This document shows, piece after piece, positions 8,228 to 16,789 of a stretch of 64,000 nt of DNA (its first letter is position 1; the number at the start of each line of letters is the position of its first letter). Location: the NCBI GenBank assembly GCA_036497945.1, contig DASXIN010000191.1, positions 1 through 64,000 of the forward strand, given 5' to 3'. A program made the position numbers and the translations under genes. The stretch is from RYN-230 sp036497945. GTDB lineage: Bacteria > Actinomycetota > Actinomycetes > Streptosporangiales > Streptosporangiaceae. Below the pieces are notes generated by a model. The model had not been told where the DNA came from. It did no database searches and saw only the letters and a list, made by a program, of their open reading frames with translations.

Positions 8228-9234
8228 GCGTTCCGGAACCGGTCCGCGAACCTGGGGTCCTTCTCCCACCAGGGTTCGGTCCCGGTGGGCTGCTCAGCGG
8301 GGGCATCAGGCTCGGCCGGGGCGGCGGCTTCGGCCTCATCCAGTTCAGCGTCCACCTTGGCCGCCTCGGCGCTGTCTTCCCGGATCATCTGGATGAACTG
8401 GGCGGCCAGGAACGGCAGCCCGACGAGGTCGCCCAGCACCCACAGCGCCCCGCCGCCGATGATCTGGTCGCTGCGCAGGCTGGGGCCCCACGGCCGGGCC
8501 AGCGCGTGGTAGTACGCCCCGGCCAGCAGCGTCTGGCTGGACAGCACGGCCAGGCCGAGCACGGCGTCGCCGACCACCTCGCCCGCGCTGACCCACAGGC
8601 CGACCAGGTACGGGTACTCCTTGGGCACCGGGTCGACCCGGAGGAACGTCCAGAAGAACACGAAGCCCGGGGCGAGCAGGGCCAGGTAGGTGAGCTCGCG
8701 CACCGCGTCGTTTTGCAGGCTGGCCGCGTACCAGGGTGAGAAGTACAGCACGAACGGCACCACGACCAGGACCACGGTGGTGATGGCCGGGAAGGTGAGC
8801 AGCCGGGCGGCCCGGCTGTGCACGAAGGCGTCCAGCCGCCGGCCGAGCCCGGGCAGCGTCGCGATGGCCAGGGTCAGCGGGCGGCCCAGCGCGGCGAACA
8901 GCGGCACCACCAGGAGCAGCAGGATGGTCTGCACCGAGCGGATGTAGAACAGCACGTTCTGATACACGCCGAGGAACGACATGGTCGCGATGACCAGCGT
9001 GCCCAGCCCGCCCAGGTACCAGCACCACAGCCGGCCGGCCGGCCAGGGCTGCCCGGCGCGGCGCAGCCGGCGCACCCCGGCCAGGTACAGGCCACCGGCC
9101 AGCAGTACTGCGAGCAGCACGGGCAGGTCGAGCGTCCACGAGGTGAAGACCCGGGCCGCGGTGAGTTCCGGCGGGCCCTGGTAACCGACTCCCTCCTGGC
9201 CAGCCAGGAGGGAAAGAGAAAAGGAGGCCGCCAC
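8221..9234 (-). CDS. Cytochrome c oxidase assembly protein (CtaG, caa3 type)
   Basis: 337 aa integral membrane protein with about seven helices (first about residues 33-53, last about 240-260) of the caa3_CtaG family, which helps copper insertion or maturation of oxidase subunits. The recognisable features are the Trp/Tyr-rich loop VLYFSPWYAASLQ, the DPVPKEYPYLVGL loop and the C-terminal membrane part GGGALWVLGDLVGLPFLAAQ. The C-terminal 75 residues form an acidic, Ala/Pro-rich cytosolic tail. The gene sits beside the ctaCDF operon on the same strand, separated by the convergent TusA-like gene, and diverges from the lipid-kinase gene with only 26 bp between starts. Confidence 0.88.
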   Translation of the reverse strand: MAASFSLSLLAGQEGVGYQGPPELTAARVFTSWTLDLPVLLAVLLAGGLYLAGVRRLRRAGQPWPAGRLWCWYLGGLGTLVIATMSFLGVYQNVLFYIRSVQTILLLLVVPLFAALGRPLTLAIATLPGLGRRLDAFVHSRAARLLTFPAITTVVLVVVPFVLYFSPWYAASLQNDAVRELTYLALLAPGFVFFWTFLRVDPVPKEYPYLVGLWVSAGEVVGDAVLGLAVLSSQTLLAGAYYHALARPWGPSLRSDQIIGGGALWVLGDLVGLPFLAAQFIQMIREDSAEAAKVDAELDEAEAAAPAEPDAPAEQPTGTEPWWEKDPRFADRFRNAQ

Positions 9235-9260
9235 ACCGCCACGCTATCGTGTGCCTCGCC

Positions 9261-10217
9261 ATGCCAGCCGCCGCGATCATCATCAACCGGTTGCGGGTCC
9301 GCGACGCTCCCGGGTTCCGGCGCCGCTGCCGCGAGGCCGCGCAGGCCCGCGGTCTGACCGCGGAGTTCTTCGAGACCACCCGGAACGATGAGGGCCTGGT
9401 GCTGGCCCAGCAGGCAGTGGCGGCGGGCGCCGCGCTGGTCGTCGCGGCAGGCGGCGACGGCACCGTCCGCAGCTGCGTCCAAGCGCTGGCCGACCGCCCA
9501 GCACCGATGAACCCCGGGCCGGCCAGCACCGGGCCGGCTAACACTGGGCCGGCTAACACTGGGCCGGCTAACACCGTGCCGCTGGCTATCGTGCCGCTGG
9601 GCACGGCCAACCTGGCCGCCCGGGCGCTGGGCCTGCCGCGGCGGCTGGACGCGCTACTCGCGGTGGCGTTCGGCGGGCAGCAGCGGCTGATCGATCTGGC
9701 CGAGGCGGACGGCATGCCGTACGCGGCCATGGCCGGCATCGGCCTGGACGCCACCGTGGTCGGCGCGACGCCGCGGCTGCTCAAAGAGCGGTTCGGCTGG
9801 CTCGGCTACGCGGCGGCCGGCACCGTCCGGCTGCCCGGGCGGCGGCATGAGTTCACCGTGCGGCTAGACGGCGGCCCGCCGCTGACCCGGCGGGCCCGGT
9901 CGGTGGCGGTGGGCAACGCTGGGCTGCTGCCCGGCGGCTTCGTCCTGCTGCCGGACGCACGGCTGGACGACGGCGTGCTCGACGTGGGCATCCTGGCCCC
10001 GGCTGGCCCACTGGGCTGGGGCCGGGTGGCCTACCGGGTGATCACCGGCAGCCGGCGCGACGACCGGCGGCTGGAGCGGTACCGGGCCCGCAGGGTGGAC
10101 ATCCAGGCCGACGCCGACCTGCCGCGCGAGGTGGACGGCGAGGTAATCGCGCCGGGCCGGACGCTGACCATCGAGATCCGCCCGGCCGCGCTGCTCGTCC
10201 GCGCACCCAGGTCATGA
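9261..10217 (+). CDS. Diacylglycerol/sphingosine kinase-family protein
   Basis: 318 aa. Catalytic-domain family protein (DAGK_cat) that phosphorylates lipid alcohols. Motifs: IINR at the N-terminus in the nucleotide-binding position, GGDGT (about residues 68-72) for ATP binding, LGTANLAAR (about 114-122) and the C-terminal DGEVIAPGRTL acidic loop. Between GGDGT and LGTAN is an unusual insertion encoded by a 15-nt tandem repeat (GPANT units, 9516-9575) that lengthens a loop. The ATG at 9261 is preferred; a GTG at 9249 is also in frame, neither with a clear ribosome site. Substrate unknown; phosphatidylinositol-mannoside or lipid recycling roles are known for relatives. Confidence 0.85.
   Translation: MPAAAIIINRLRVRDAPGFRRRCREAAQARGLTAEFFETTRNDEGLVLAQQAVAAGAALVVAAGGDGTVRSCVQALADRPAPMNPGPASTGPANTGPANTGPANTVPLAIVPLGTANLAARALGLPRRLDALLAVAFGGQQRLIDLAEADGMPYAAMAGIGLDATVVGATPRLLKERFGWLGYAAAGTVRLPGRRHEFTVRLDGGPPLTRRARSVAVGNAGLLPGGFVLLPDARLDDGVLDVGILAPAGPLGWGRVAYRVITGSRRDDRRLERYRARRVDIQADADLPREVDGEVIAPGRTLTIEIRPAALLVRAPRS
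9516..9575 (+). repeat. 15-nt tandem repeat, four units, inside the lipid kinase gene
   Basis: Four units of GGGCCGGCTAACACT (first with CCAGCACC ending, last ending ACC). In frame they encode GPAST-GPANT-GPANT-GPANT, a flexible loop between the GGDGT and LGTAN motifs. The near identity suggests recent expansion by slippage. Confidence 0.9.
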
Positions 10218-10278
10218 CCCGGGTAATGGCCGAGTGTAGTCGTCTTCACACAAAGAGCCATTATCAGGTAACAGAACC

Positions 10279-10296
10279 ACGCATTATGCGTATAAG
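10279..10296 (+). promoter_or_regulatory. Candidate promoter/operator upstream of the S53 protease
   Basis: ACGCAT-T-ATGCGT inverted repeat (10279-10291) merges with TATAAG (10291-10296), a possible -10 box, in a noticeably AT-rich stretch between 10240 and 10370. No convincing -35 box is seen. It lies about 105 nt before the protease start. Confidence 0.3.
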
Positions 10297-10401
10297 ACCT
10301 TGCGCCGGATACGCCCGTAGGAAGAACCTTTACGGGTTGTGGCCTGTTATCCAGGACACAACGATCAGGCGCCATGGTCAGCCCCTACGGAAGGAACGTG
10401 C

Positions 10402-12459
10402 ATGCCGCATGTCACACGCTTGCGTGTGGTCAGTGCCGCGGTCGCTGCCGGAGCATTGACGCTCGGCACGCTCGCGGTCGCCACAGCCGCGCAGGCGGGC
10501 ACCACGAGACGGGCGATCGCCGACACCCACCCCGCGTGGGCCGTTGCCGCGAAACGCCTCAGCAGCAAGGCCAGCGGGACCGTCAGCGCGAAGGTGTACC
10601 TGGCCCCCAGCAACGAGACCGCGCTCGCTCAGAAGGTGGCTGCCGTCTCGGACCCGAAGAGCAGTGACTACCGGCACTTCCTGACCGCTGCGCAGGTCCG
10701 CCAGCAGTTCAAGCCGACCTCGGCGGAAGTCTCGTCGGTGCGGCAGTGGCTCACCTCGGCGGGCCTGTCGGTGACCAGGGTCAGCGCGGCCAGCCCGGCG
10801 GGCGCCTACATCGCGGTGCGCGGCTCGGTGGCCGCGGCCAGCAAGGCATTCGGCGTGTCCTTCGGCACGTACCGGGGCCCCGGCGGCCAGGCCGCCCGGG
10901 CGCCTCAGTCGGCGGCCACGGCGCCGTCCTCGGTAGCCAGTTTCGTGCTCGCGGTGGCCGGCCTGGACACCGCGAAGAGCGCGATCAAGCCAGCGCTGCC
11001 GCCGCCAGGGCCGAACTACTGGGTGGCCAACCCGTGCTCGACCTATTACGGCCAGAAGGTCGCCACCAACAAGCCCCAGGCGTACGGCAAGTTCCAGCCG
11101 TGGAACAACTGCGGCTACAAGCCGAGCCAGGTGCGCGGCGCATACGGGGTCACCGCCGCCGGTGAGACCGGCGCCGGCCAGACCGTGGCCATCGTGGACG
11201 CCTACGCGTCCCCGACCATCAAGAACGACGCCAACCAGTTCGCCACCGTCGTCGGCGACAATGCGTTCGCGGCGGGCCAGTTCAAGCAGTACAAGGCGGG
11301 CCCGTACACGCTGGCCGCGGCCAACCTGTGCGATGCCGCGGGCTGGTACGGCGAGGAGACCCTCGACGTCGAGTCGGTGCACGGCATGGCCCCGGACGCC
11401 AACGTGCGGTACGTGGCCGCGGGCAGCTGCCAGGACTCCGACCTGGCCCAGGCCGATGCGCTGATCGTGAACAACGGCCTGGCCAGCATCGTCAGCAACT
11501 CCTGGGGCGAGCCGGCCAGCTACTCCACGATGAACGACGCGTTCGACGCGATTTTCCGGCTGGGCGCCGTGGAGGGCATCGGCTTCTACTTCTCCTCTGG
11601 GGACAGCGGCTACGAGGCGCCGGGCGAGGACCCCATCTCCGCGCAGCGCCAGGTCGATTTCCCGACGTCCAGCCCCTACGTCACGTCGGTGGGCGGCACC
11701 AGCCTGGCCATCGGCGCGACCAACAACTACCAGTGGGAGACCTCCTGGGGCACCCTGCTCGACCCGCTGGTGCACACCAAGACCGGCAAGAAGTGGCAGT
11801 TCACCCCGCCCGGCAAGTACCCGACGTACTACGGCGAGTCCGGCGGCGGCGGCGTGAGCACCGCATACGCCCAGCCGTCCTACCAGGCGCCGGTGGTGCC
11901 GACCAAGCTGGCCGAGTCGCTGCCCAACGGCACGACCGCTGCCAACCCGATGCGAGTGATCCCGGATGTGGCCGCGCTCGCTGACCCGAGCACCGGCATC
12001 ATGGTCGGCCAGACCACGCTGCAGCCGGACGGGAAGACCTACGCCTTCGCGCTCAGCCGGATCGGCGGCACCAGTGTCGCTTGCCCGGTGTTCGCCGGCA
12101 TCCAGGCCGACGCCCAGCAGGCGTACGACCAGAAGTACAGCAGCACGGTGCCGTTCGGGTTCGCCAACCCGGCGATCTACTACCTCGACGAGAACAGCAC
12201 CTACAGTTCCTCGTCGCCGGCGTACCACGACGTGACCGACCACCCGCTGGGTCCCGGTTACCTCGCTCAGGTGCGCAACAACTACACCAACCCGTTCACC
12301 AAGCAGGGCCCGCTGCTCACCTATCTGCGGACCCTGGGCATCAACGGTGAGGGCGCGGACCGGCTGAAGGCCGTCTCCGGGTTCGACGACGCCACCGGCG
12401 TCGGCTCACCGGCCGACTACCTCCAGGATGTGCCGACGCTCCCGGCGCCGGGAGCCTAA
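10402..12459 (+). CDS. Secreted S53 peptidase (sedolisin/kumamolisin family) with pro-domain
   Basis: 685 aa. Acid-acting serine-carboxyl endopeptidase, made as a secreted zymogen. A signal peptide (residues about 1-31, ending AQAG) is followed by a Pro-kumamolisin domain (about 40-190) and the S53 catalytic domain (about 230-680). Catalytic elements are visible: Glu and Asp in the segment GEETLDVESVHGMAP, the oxyanion Asn/Trp region SNSWGE, and the Ser in GGTSVACPVFAGI. The calcium-site Asp residues are in GFDDATGVGSP near the C-terminus. The chosen ATG has GGAAGGAA five nt upstream; the frame extends 21 codons further, without a signal-like N-terminus. Monocistronic, closed by a strong hairpin. 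Confidence 0.94.
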   Translation: MPHVTRLRVVSAAVAAGALTLGTLAVATAAQAGTTRRAIADTHPAWAVAAKRLSSKASGTVSAKVYLAPSNETALAQKVAAVSDPKSSDYRHFLTAAQVRQQFKPTSAEVSSVRQWLTSAGLSVTRVSAASPAGAYIAVRGSVAAASKAFGVSFGTYRGPGGQAARAPQSAATAPSSVASFVLAVAGLDTAKSAIKPALPPPGPNYWVANPCSTYYGQKVATNKPQAYGKFQPWNNCGYKPSQVRGAYGVTAAGETGAGQTVAIVDAYASPTIKNDANQFATVVGDNAFAAGQFKQYKAGPYTLAAANLCDAAGWYGEETLDVESVHGMAPDANVRYVAAGSCQDSDLAQADALIVNNGLASIVSNSWGEPASYSTMNDAFDAIFRLGAVEGIGFYFSSGDSGYEAPGEDPISAQRQVDFPTSSPYVTSVGGTSLAIGATNNYQWETSWGTLLDPLVHTKTGKKWQFTPPGKYPTYYGESGGGGVSTAYAQPSYQAPVVPTKLAESLPNGTTAANPMRVIPDVAALADPSTGIMVGQTTLQPDGKTYAFALSRIGGTSVACPVFAGIQADAQQAYDQKYSSTVPFGFANPAIYYLDENSTYSSSSPAYHDVTDHPLGPGYLAQVRNNYTNPFTKQGPLLTYLRTLGINGEGADRLKAVSGFDDATGVGSPADYLQDVPTLPAPGA

Positions 12460-12483
12460 CGCCACGCAGTTAGTCAGTTAGCC

Positions 12484-12513
12484 GAGGGGGCGGTCCACCA
12501 GGGCCGCCCCCTC
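12484..12513. terminator. Perfect 10-bp hairpin between convergent S53 and adoK genes
   Basis: GAGGGGGCGG and CCGCCCCCTC form a perfect 10-bp stem with a 10-nt loop. It lies 24 nt after the protease stop and 46 nt after the adoK stop, so it can work in both directions. Confidence 0.7.
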
Positions 12514-12559
12514 CGGCGTAGGCAGGCTCGGTTGCTGCACTGGCGTTGGGTAAGAAAAG

Positions 12560-13534
12560 TCAGCTGTAGTAGGCGCTGACCTCGGCCGCCGCGGCCGGGC
12601 CGTACACGGCGCCGAGCCGCTCGGCCAGCGCGCCGGGCTTCAGCTCATACTCCTGCGGGCCGACCGTCTCCAGCACGTGCACCGCGAGCATGTTGCCCAG
12701 CTGGGCGGCCCGCTCCAGGGACAGCCCCCAGGCGACCGCGGCCAGGAATCCGGAGCGGAACGCGTCCCCGGTGCCGGTCGGGTCCGCCTTGCGGATCTCC
12801 GGCACCGGGCCGACCAGCACCGGCTGCTCGCCGGCCCGCTCGATCTTGGCCCCGTTCGGGCCCAGTGTGGTGATCCGCACCCCGACGTTGTCCAGGATCT
12901 GCGCGGCGGTCCGGCCGCTCTTGCGCTCGATCAGCGCTTCCTCGTACTCGTTGCAGAACAGGTAGGCCGACCCGTCGATCAGCGCGCACACTTCCTGCTC
13001 GGCCAGCCGGGGCAGCTGCTGGGACAGGTCGGCGGCGAACGGGATGCCCAGGTCCTTGCACTCCTGGGTGTGCGCGAGCATGCCCCCGGGGTCGCTGGCG
13101 CCGATCAGCACCAGGTCGAGCCCGCCCGCCTGCTGGGCCAGCGGGGCCAGCGCGATGTCGGCGTCCTCGCTCATCGCGCCCGGGTAGAACGAGGCGATCT
13201 GGTTGCCGTCCACGTCGGTGGTGCAGACGAACCGGGCGGTGTGCCGGATCGCCGACTCGCGGATCCCGCCGCAGTCCACCCCGTGCCCGGTCAGCCAGTT
13301 CCGGTACGGCGCGAAATCCGCGCCTACCGCGCCGATCAGCAGCGGGTTGAGGCCGAGCACGCCGAGCCCGAACGCGATATTGGCGGCCACTCCGCCGCGC
13401 CGGATCTCCAGGCCGTCGACCAGGAAGGACAGTGACACCCGGTCCATCTTCTCCGGGATGAACTGCTCTACGAACCGGCCGGGAAACGTCATCAAATGGT
13501 CGGTCGCGATGGACCCGGTGATAGCTATACGCAC
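12560..13534 (-). CDS. adoK: Adenosine kinase, PfkB/ribokinase fold (mycobacterial AdoK type)
   Basis: 324 aa. Phosphorylates adenosine to AMP in purine salvage. The N-terminus closely resembles remembered Mycobacterium tuberculosis AdoK (Rv2202c): TGSIATDHLM, PGRF, KVSLSFLVD-like VSLSFLVDG, RGGVAANIAFGLGVLG, HTARFVCTTDVDGNQIASFYPGAMSE. The PfkB signature with the catalytic Asp is DPTGTGDAFRSGF (about residues 250-262). The start is GTG with a weak GAG upstream. It lies next to an ErpA-type gene, the same neighbourhood I recall from mycobacteria, which supports adenosine rather than sugar specificity. Downstream is a terminator shared with the S53 gene. Confidence 0.9.
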   Translation of the reverse strand: MRIAITGSIATDHLMTFPGRFVEQFIPEKMDRVSLSFLVDGLEIRRGGVAANIAFGLGVLGLNPLLIGAVGADFAPYRNWLTGHGVDCGGIRESAIRHTARFVCTTDVDGNQIASFYPGAMSEDADIALAPLAQQAGGLDLVLIGASDPGGMLAHTQECKDLGIPFAADLSQQLPRLAEQEVCALIDGSAYLFCNEYEEALIERKSGRTAAQILDNVGVRITTLGPNGAKIERAGEQPVLVGPVPEIRKADPTGTGDAFRSGFLAAVAWGLSLERAAQLGNMLAVHVLETVGPQEYELKPGALAERLGAVYGPAAAAEVSAYYS

Positions 13535-13554
13535 TGCCGCACTCTAGGGCATGA

Positions 13555-13584
13555 GGCCGCCGGGCGAGAAGTCGCCCGGCGGCC
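13555..13584 (-). terminator. 12-bp perfect hairpin after the erpA-like gene
   Basis: GGCCGCCGGGCG pairs fully with CGCCCGGCGGCC around the 6-nt loop AGAAGT, 20 nt after the erpA-like stop and just before the adoK start on the same strand. It separates the two units. Confidence 0.75.
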
Positions 13585-13604
13585 CAGTGAGCTTGGCTGC
13601 CCGA

Positions 13605-13964
13605 TCAGTGGAACGAGTCGCCGCAGGCGCAAGAGCCGGTGGCGTTCGGGTTGTCGATGGTGAAGCCCTGCTTCTCGATCGTATCCACGAAGTCGATGGT
13701 CGCACCCATCAGGTACGGGGCGCTCATCTTGTCGGTGACCACGTGCACGCCGGAGAACTCGGCGTCGATGTCACCGTCCAGTTCCCGCTCGTCGAAGTAG
13801 AGCTGGTAGCGCAGCCCGGAGCAGCCGCCCGGCTGCACGGCGATACGCAGCCGCAGGTCGTCACGGCCTTCCTGCGCCAAGAGAGCGCCAACCTTGCTGG
13901 CCGCCGTACCGGTCAGGATGACGCCCGACGTGGTCTCTGTCGTGCCCTCGTGCTGGACAGTCAT
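13605..13964 (-). CDS. erpA: Iron-sulfur cluster insertion/A-type carrier protein (ErpA/HesB family)
   Basis: 119 aa, the normal length. Transfers Fe-S clusters to apoproteins in the cytosol. The three conserved Cys of A-type carriers are visible: Cys48 in QPGGCSGLRYQ and the C-terminal pair in GSCACGDSFH (Cys112, Cys114). The frame is open for 144 codons upstream of the chosen ATG, but that extension is the antisense of the apbE gene. The ATG at 13964 fits the family N-terminus. It lies upstream of adoK but a 12-bp hairpin separates them. In mycobacteria the homologue (Rv2204c) occupies the same position. Confidence 0.93.
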   Translation of the reverse strand: MTVQHEGTTETTSGVILTGTAASKVGALLAQEGRDDLRLRIAVQPGGCSGLRYQLYFDERELDGDIDAEFSGVHVVTDKMSAPYLMGATIDFVDTIEKQGFTIDNPNATGSCACGDSFH

Positions 13965-14068
13965 AAGTGATTTACTCCCGCGTTGGACTGCCGCCGCGTC
14001 CGCGGCGCTGGCTGACCTCACTGACAACCATATGCCGTCCGCGGTCATTCCGGACCGCCCGGGCCAGC

Positions 14069-14845
14069 TCAAGCCTCGGCGAACTCCATGCCCGGGGTCC
14101 ACGACTCGCTGCCGTCCGGCCGGATCAGGTACGCCTGGTAGCCGGGCAGCCCGGTGATCACCTCGAGGGCGGCGTCCCCGCCCACGGCCAGACCGGTGGC
14201 CAGCGCATCCGCCTGGGCCAGGCTCGGCCCGGTGACGGTGGCCGAGGCCGCCTGGCCGCCCGGCTGGCCGGTGTGCGGGTCCACCAGGTGCGCGCCCCGC
14301 TCGTAGCTGGCTGAGGTGGCCACCGCGCCGTACACCTCGAGCACGGCAGCCAGGCCCGCCGCCCGCCAGGGATGGCGGATACCAGCCCGCCAGCACCGGC
14401 CGGGCCCCGGCATACCGAACGCCGCCAAGTCGCCGCCGCCGTTGACCAGGGCCGCGGGCACGCCCGCCTGATCAAGCATGCGCAGCGCTTTATCCACCGC
14501 CCAGCCCTTGACCAGCCCGGTGGGGTCGTAGCCGCCAGGCATCGCCCACGGGTCGAACCAGCCGCCGGAAGCGTCCCGGGCCTGCTGGCAGGCGGCCTGC
14601 ACCTCGGCCAGCACCGGTGACTGTCCGGCCCCGGGCGCGGTGGGCGGCTGGCCGCGGCGCAGCCTGCTCAGCGGGCTGCCCGGGTTCCAGGTGCTGAACA
14701 CCGCGTCGGCGTCCTGCAGCACCGCGCAGGCGGCCTGCAGCGCGGCGCGCAGCTCCGGGCCGGGCAGGCCGCCGGGCCGCAGCGCGAACGAGACCACCGT
14801 GCCCATCACCGGCTCGGCGTGGCTGACCAGGCCGCGGTGGCTCAT
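14069..14845 (-). CDS. apbE: FAD:protein FMN transferase (ApbE)
   Basis: 258 aa. Attaches FMN from FAD to a Thr in FMN-binding domains outside the membrane. Motifs: the start EPVMGTVVSF, FSTWNPGSPLSRL, the FDPW and GYDPTGLVKGWAVDKAL block (about residues 97-122), ALVNGGGDLAAFG, and the metal-binding/catalytic Asp-rich ASATVTGPSLAQADALATGLAVGG region. No clear signal peptide; it is short compared with typical 300-350 aa ApbE, and substrate access may involve another route. The ATG overlaps the stop of the FMN-binding gene by 4 nt, so this is the third gene of the flavocytochrome/FMN-binding/ApbE operon, with its likely substrate next door. Confidence 0.93.
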   Translation of the reverse strand: MSHRGLVSHAEPVMGTVVSFALRPGGLPGPELRAALQAACAVLQDADAVFSTWNPGSPLSRLRRGQPPTAPGAGQSPVLAEVQAACQQARDASGGWFDPWAMPGGYDPTGLVKGWAVDKALRMLDQAGVPAALVNGGGDLAAFGMPGPGRCWRAGIRHPWRAAGLAAVLEVYGAVATSASYERGAHLVDPHTGQPGGQAASATVTGPSLAQADALATGLAVGGDAALEVITGLPGYQAYLIRPDGSESWTPGMEFAEA

Positions 14846-15297
14846 CCGCGGTGCGCCTTGTCCAGCGCGGCCTGCACCGACTGCGCGTAGGCCTCGCTGG
14901 TGTAGGTTGCCCCGGACACCGCCTGGATCCGCGCCGACTGGGCCGACACCACCTCGTTGCGCAGCATGGGAATGACCTGCACGGCCAACTGCTGCGAGTA
15001 CTGCTCGGCGGTCTTCAGCACCGGCACCCTCACCCCGGTGATCCGCCCGCCGCTGACCGTGACCCGGGTACTCAGCTCGCCGTAACCATACGGCACGACC
15101 GGGCCGGTGAACGCGCCTGACGCCAGGCCAGGCGCGGCCCGGGGACCGGCCACCCGGGCCGCGCCCGGGCTGGCTTTCGCGGACGGCTGGGCCTGGCCGT
15201 GCGCCAGCACACTGGGGGTGGCCGGCCTGTGCAGCCCCAGGACGCCCAGGAATCCCGCCACGGTGCCGCCCAGCACCAGCCACGGCGCGCTCCTCAT
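14842..15297 (-). CDS. FMN-binding domain protein, exported
   Basis: 151 aa. An N-terminal signal/anchor helix (residues about 5-22) and a linker rich in Ala and Pro precede an FMN_bind domain (about 70-148). The flavinylation motif SGATYTSEAY is intact; its second Thr (about residue 132) is the expected FMN attachment site, as in NqrC and RnfG. The domain probably carries electrons outside the membrane. It lies 19 nt after the flavocytochrome gene and overlaps apbE by 4 nt, the compact arrangement of an extracytoplasmic flavinylation module. Confidence 0.92.
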   Translation of the reverse strand: MRSAPWLVLGGTVAGFLGVLGLHRPATPSVLAHGQAQPSAKASPGAARVAGPRAAPGLASGAFTGPVVPYGYGELSTRVTVSGGRITGVRVPVLKTAEQYSQQLAVQVIPMLRNEVVSAQSARIQAVSGATYTSEAYAQSVQAALDKAHRG

Positions 15298-15316
15298 GAC
15301 CTGCTCTCCTTCCCCG

Positions 15317-16714
15317 TCACAGGGCGAACGCCTCGTGATGGATGGCGTCGTCGGGGACGCCGAGGTGCCGCGCGACGGCCACGATGGCGGTCACGAAGCT
15401 CTCCGGCCCGCACACGTACATGTCGCGTTGGTTCAGGTCGCGGACCAGCCGAGGCAGCGACACCTCGTCGATCGCCGCCTCCGCCCGTGATCCGACCAGC
15501 TCGTGGATGGTGCCGCGGCGGAGCCGGACCAGCTCGCGTACTTCGGCGCTGAGCACGAGATCCTCCGGGCGGCTGGCTCGCAGCAGGACCACCGGCGCAC
15601 TGCCGCGGGGCAGGTCCTCGAGCAGCGACCGCAGCGCGGTGACCCCGATCCCGCCGGCCACCAGCAAGGCGCGGGGCCGCCGCTGCGCATACCGGGTGAA
15701 CGCCCCGTACGGTCCCTCGACCGCCACCCTGGTGCCGGGCCGCAGGCCGGCCAGGGACCGTGAGAAGGTGCCCACTCCCTTGACGGTCAGCCGCAGGTAG
15801 GGCGGCTCCGGCAGGGCCGAGAGGGAGAACGGGTGCGCCTGCCACCACCGGCCCGGGGTGAGGAACCGCCAGAACAGGAACTGCCCGCCGGACACCGGCA
15901 GCCGGTCCAGTTTCCGGCCGGTCAGAATCACCGACACCACATCCGGCCCTTCGGACCGCACCTCGACCACCCGCAACCGGTGCCGCGCACTGCGCAGGAT
16001 GGGCAGGCCGACCCGGTAGCAGAGCACCAGGCCCGCGGTGGCCGCCCAGATGACCGACCAGACGACCTGGGTGAGCGGGTGCCCGACGAAGGACGGCCCG
16101 AGCACGATCTCGTGCGGGAACGCGAGTGCCAGCGCGAGGTACATCCACAGATGGATCAGCCACCAGGTCTCCCGGGGCAGCCGCATCCGGATGGCGCGGA
16201 CGGAGATGATCCCGATCGCGCACATGATGCCCAGGGCGACCACCGCGATCAGCACGTCGGGGTACCTGGCGATCAGAACGCCCACCTCGTGCCACAGGCC
16301 GGCCCGTGCCGCGGCCGCGTAGCCAAGGGTCAGGAACAGTGCGTGCGCGGCCAGCAGGCTGATCGGCCAGGGGGCGAGCATCCGGTGCAGCCGGAGCAGG
16401 CCATCCTGACCCGCCACCCGCTCCACGAACGGGATCCGGCTGACCAGCAGCACCATGATCAGCGCGAGGTACGTGCCGACCATCCCGGTCAGGCTGCCGG
16501 CGAAGGTGAACAGGCCGCCGGGCGCGGACAGCTGGCTGGACGACTCAGCGGTGATGGTAAGTGCGATGGTGGCACCGAGGCCCACCCCAGCCAGCACCAG
16601 GGCGACGCGGGTCAGGGCGGGACGTGGCCGGGGGGCGGCCAGGCGGGCAGCCGACTTACGCTTCCGATCGGCGGGCGACGCCGGGCCGCCGAAAGCCACC
16701 GGTGAGGCACTCAT
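15317..16714 (-). CDS. Ferric-reductase-like flavocytochrome (membrane heme b plus FAD/NAD(P)H domain)
   Basis: 465 aa. N-terminal half has about six membrane helices with a ferric-reductase-like domain (about residues 45-225); candidate heme His residues are in RLHRML, LAAHALFL, IHLWMYLAL and FPHEI. The C-terminal half is a ferredoxin-NADP reductase-like module: HPFSLS for FAD binding (about 295-300), GVGTFS, GPYG, the GGIGVTAL nucleotide loop (about 355-362), and the CGPESF motif near the C-terminus. It should move electrons from cytosolic NAD(P)H through hemes to the outside. The first gene of the operon; its exported FMN-binding partner follows. I chose ATG at 16714; an ATG 7 codons upstream is also open. 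Confidence 0.9.
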   Translation of the reverse strand: MSASPVAFGGPASPADRKRKSAARLAAPRPRPALTRVALVLAGVGLGATIALTITAESSSQLSAPGGLFTFAGSLTGMVGTYLALIMVLLVSRIPFVERVAGQDGLLRLHRMLAPWPISLLAAHALFLTLGYAAAARAGLWHEVGVLIARYPDVLIAVVALGIMCAIGIISVRAIRMRLPRETWWLIHLWMYLALALAFPHEIVLGPSFVGHPLTQVVWSVIWAATAGLVLCYRVGLPILRSARHRLRVVEVRSEGPDVVSVILTGRKLDRLPVSGGQFLFWRFLTPGRWWQAHPFSLSALPEPPYLRLTVKGVGTFSRSLAGLRPGTRVAVEGPYGAFTRYAQRRPRALLVAGGIGVTALRSLLEDLPRGSAPVVLLRASRPEDLVLSAEVRELVRLRRGTIHELVGSRAEAAIDEVSLPRLVRDLNQRDMYVCGPESFVTAIVAVARHLGVPDDAIHHEAFAL

Positions 16715-16789
16715 AGCGGTAAACCTGGCAGGCAATACTCTCGCGCTGGTCGCTAAATCCTCTGTGCTTCCTCTGAGCTGACGGCCGGG

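Noticed and set aside
10378..12243. 621-aa minus-strand open frame
   Set aside because: Antisense of the S53 protease gene with typical shadow composition.
13965..14396. N-terminal extension of the ErpA-like frame to 263 aa
   Set aside because: The extension is antisense of apbE; the family length is about 119 aa and the internal ATG fits it.
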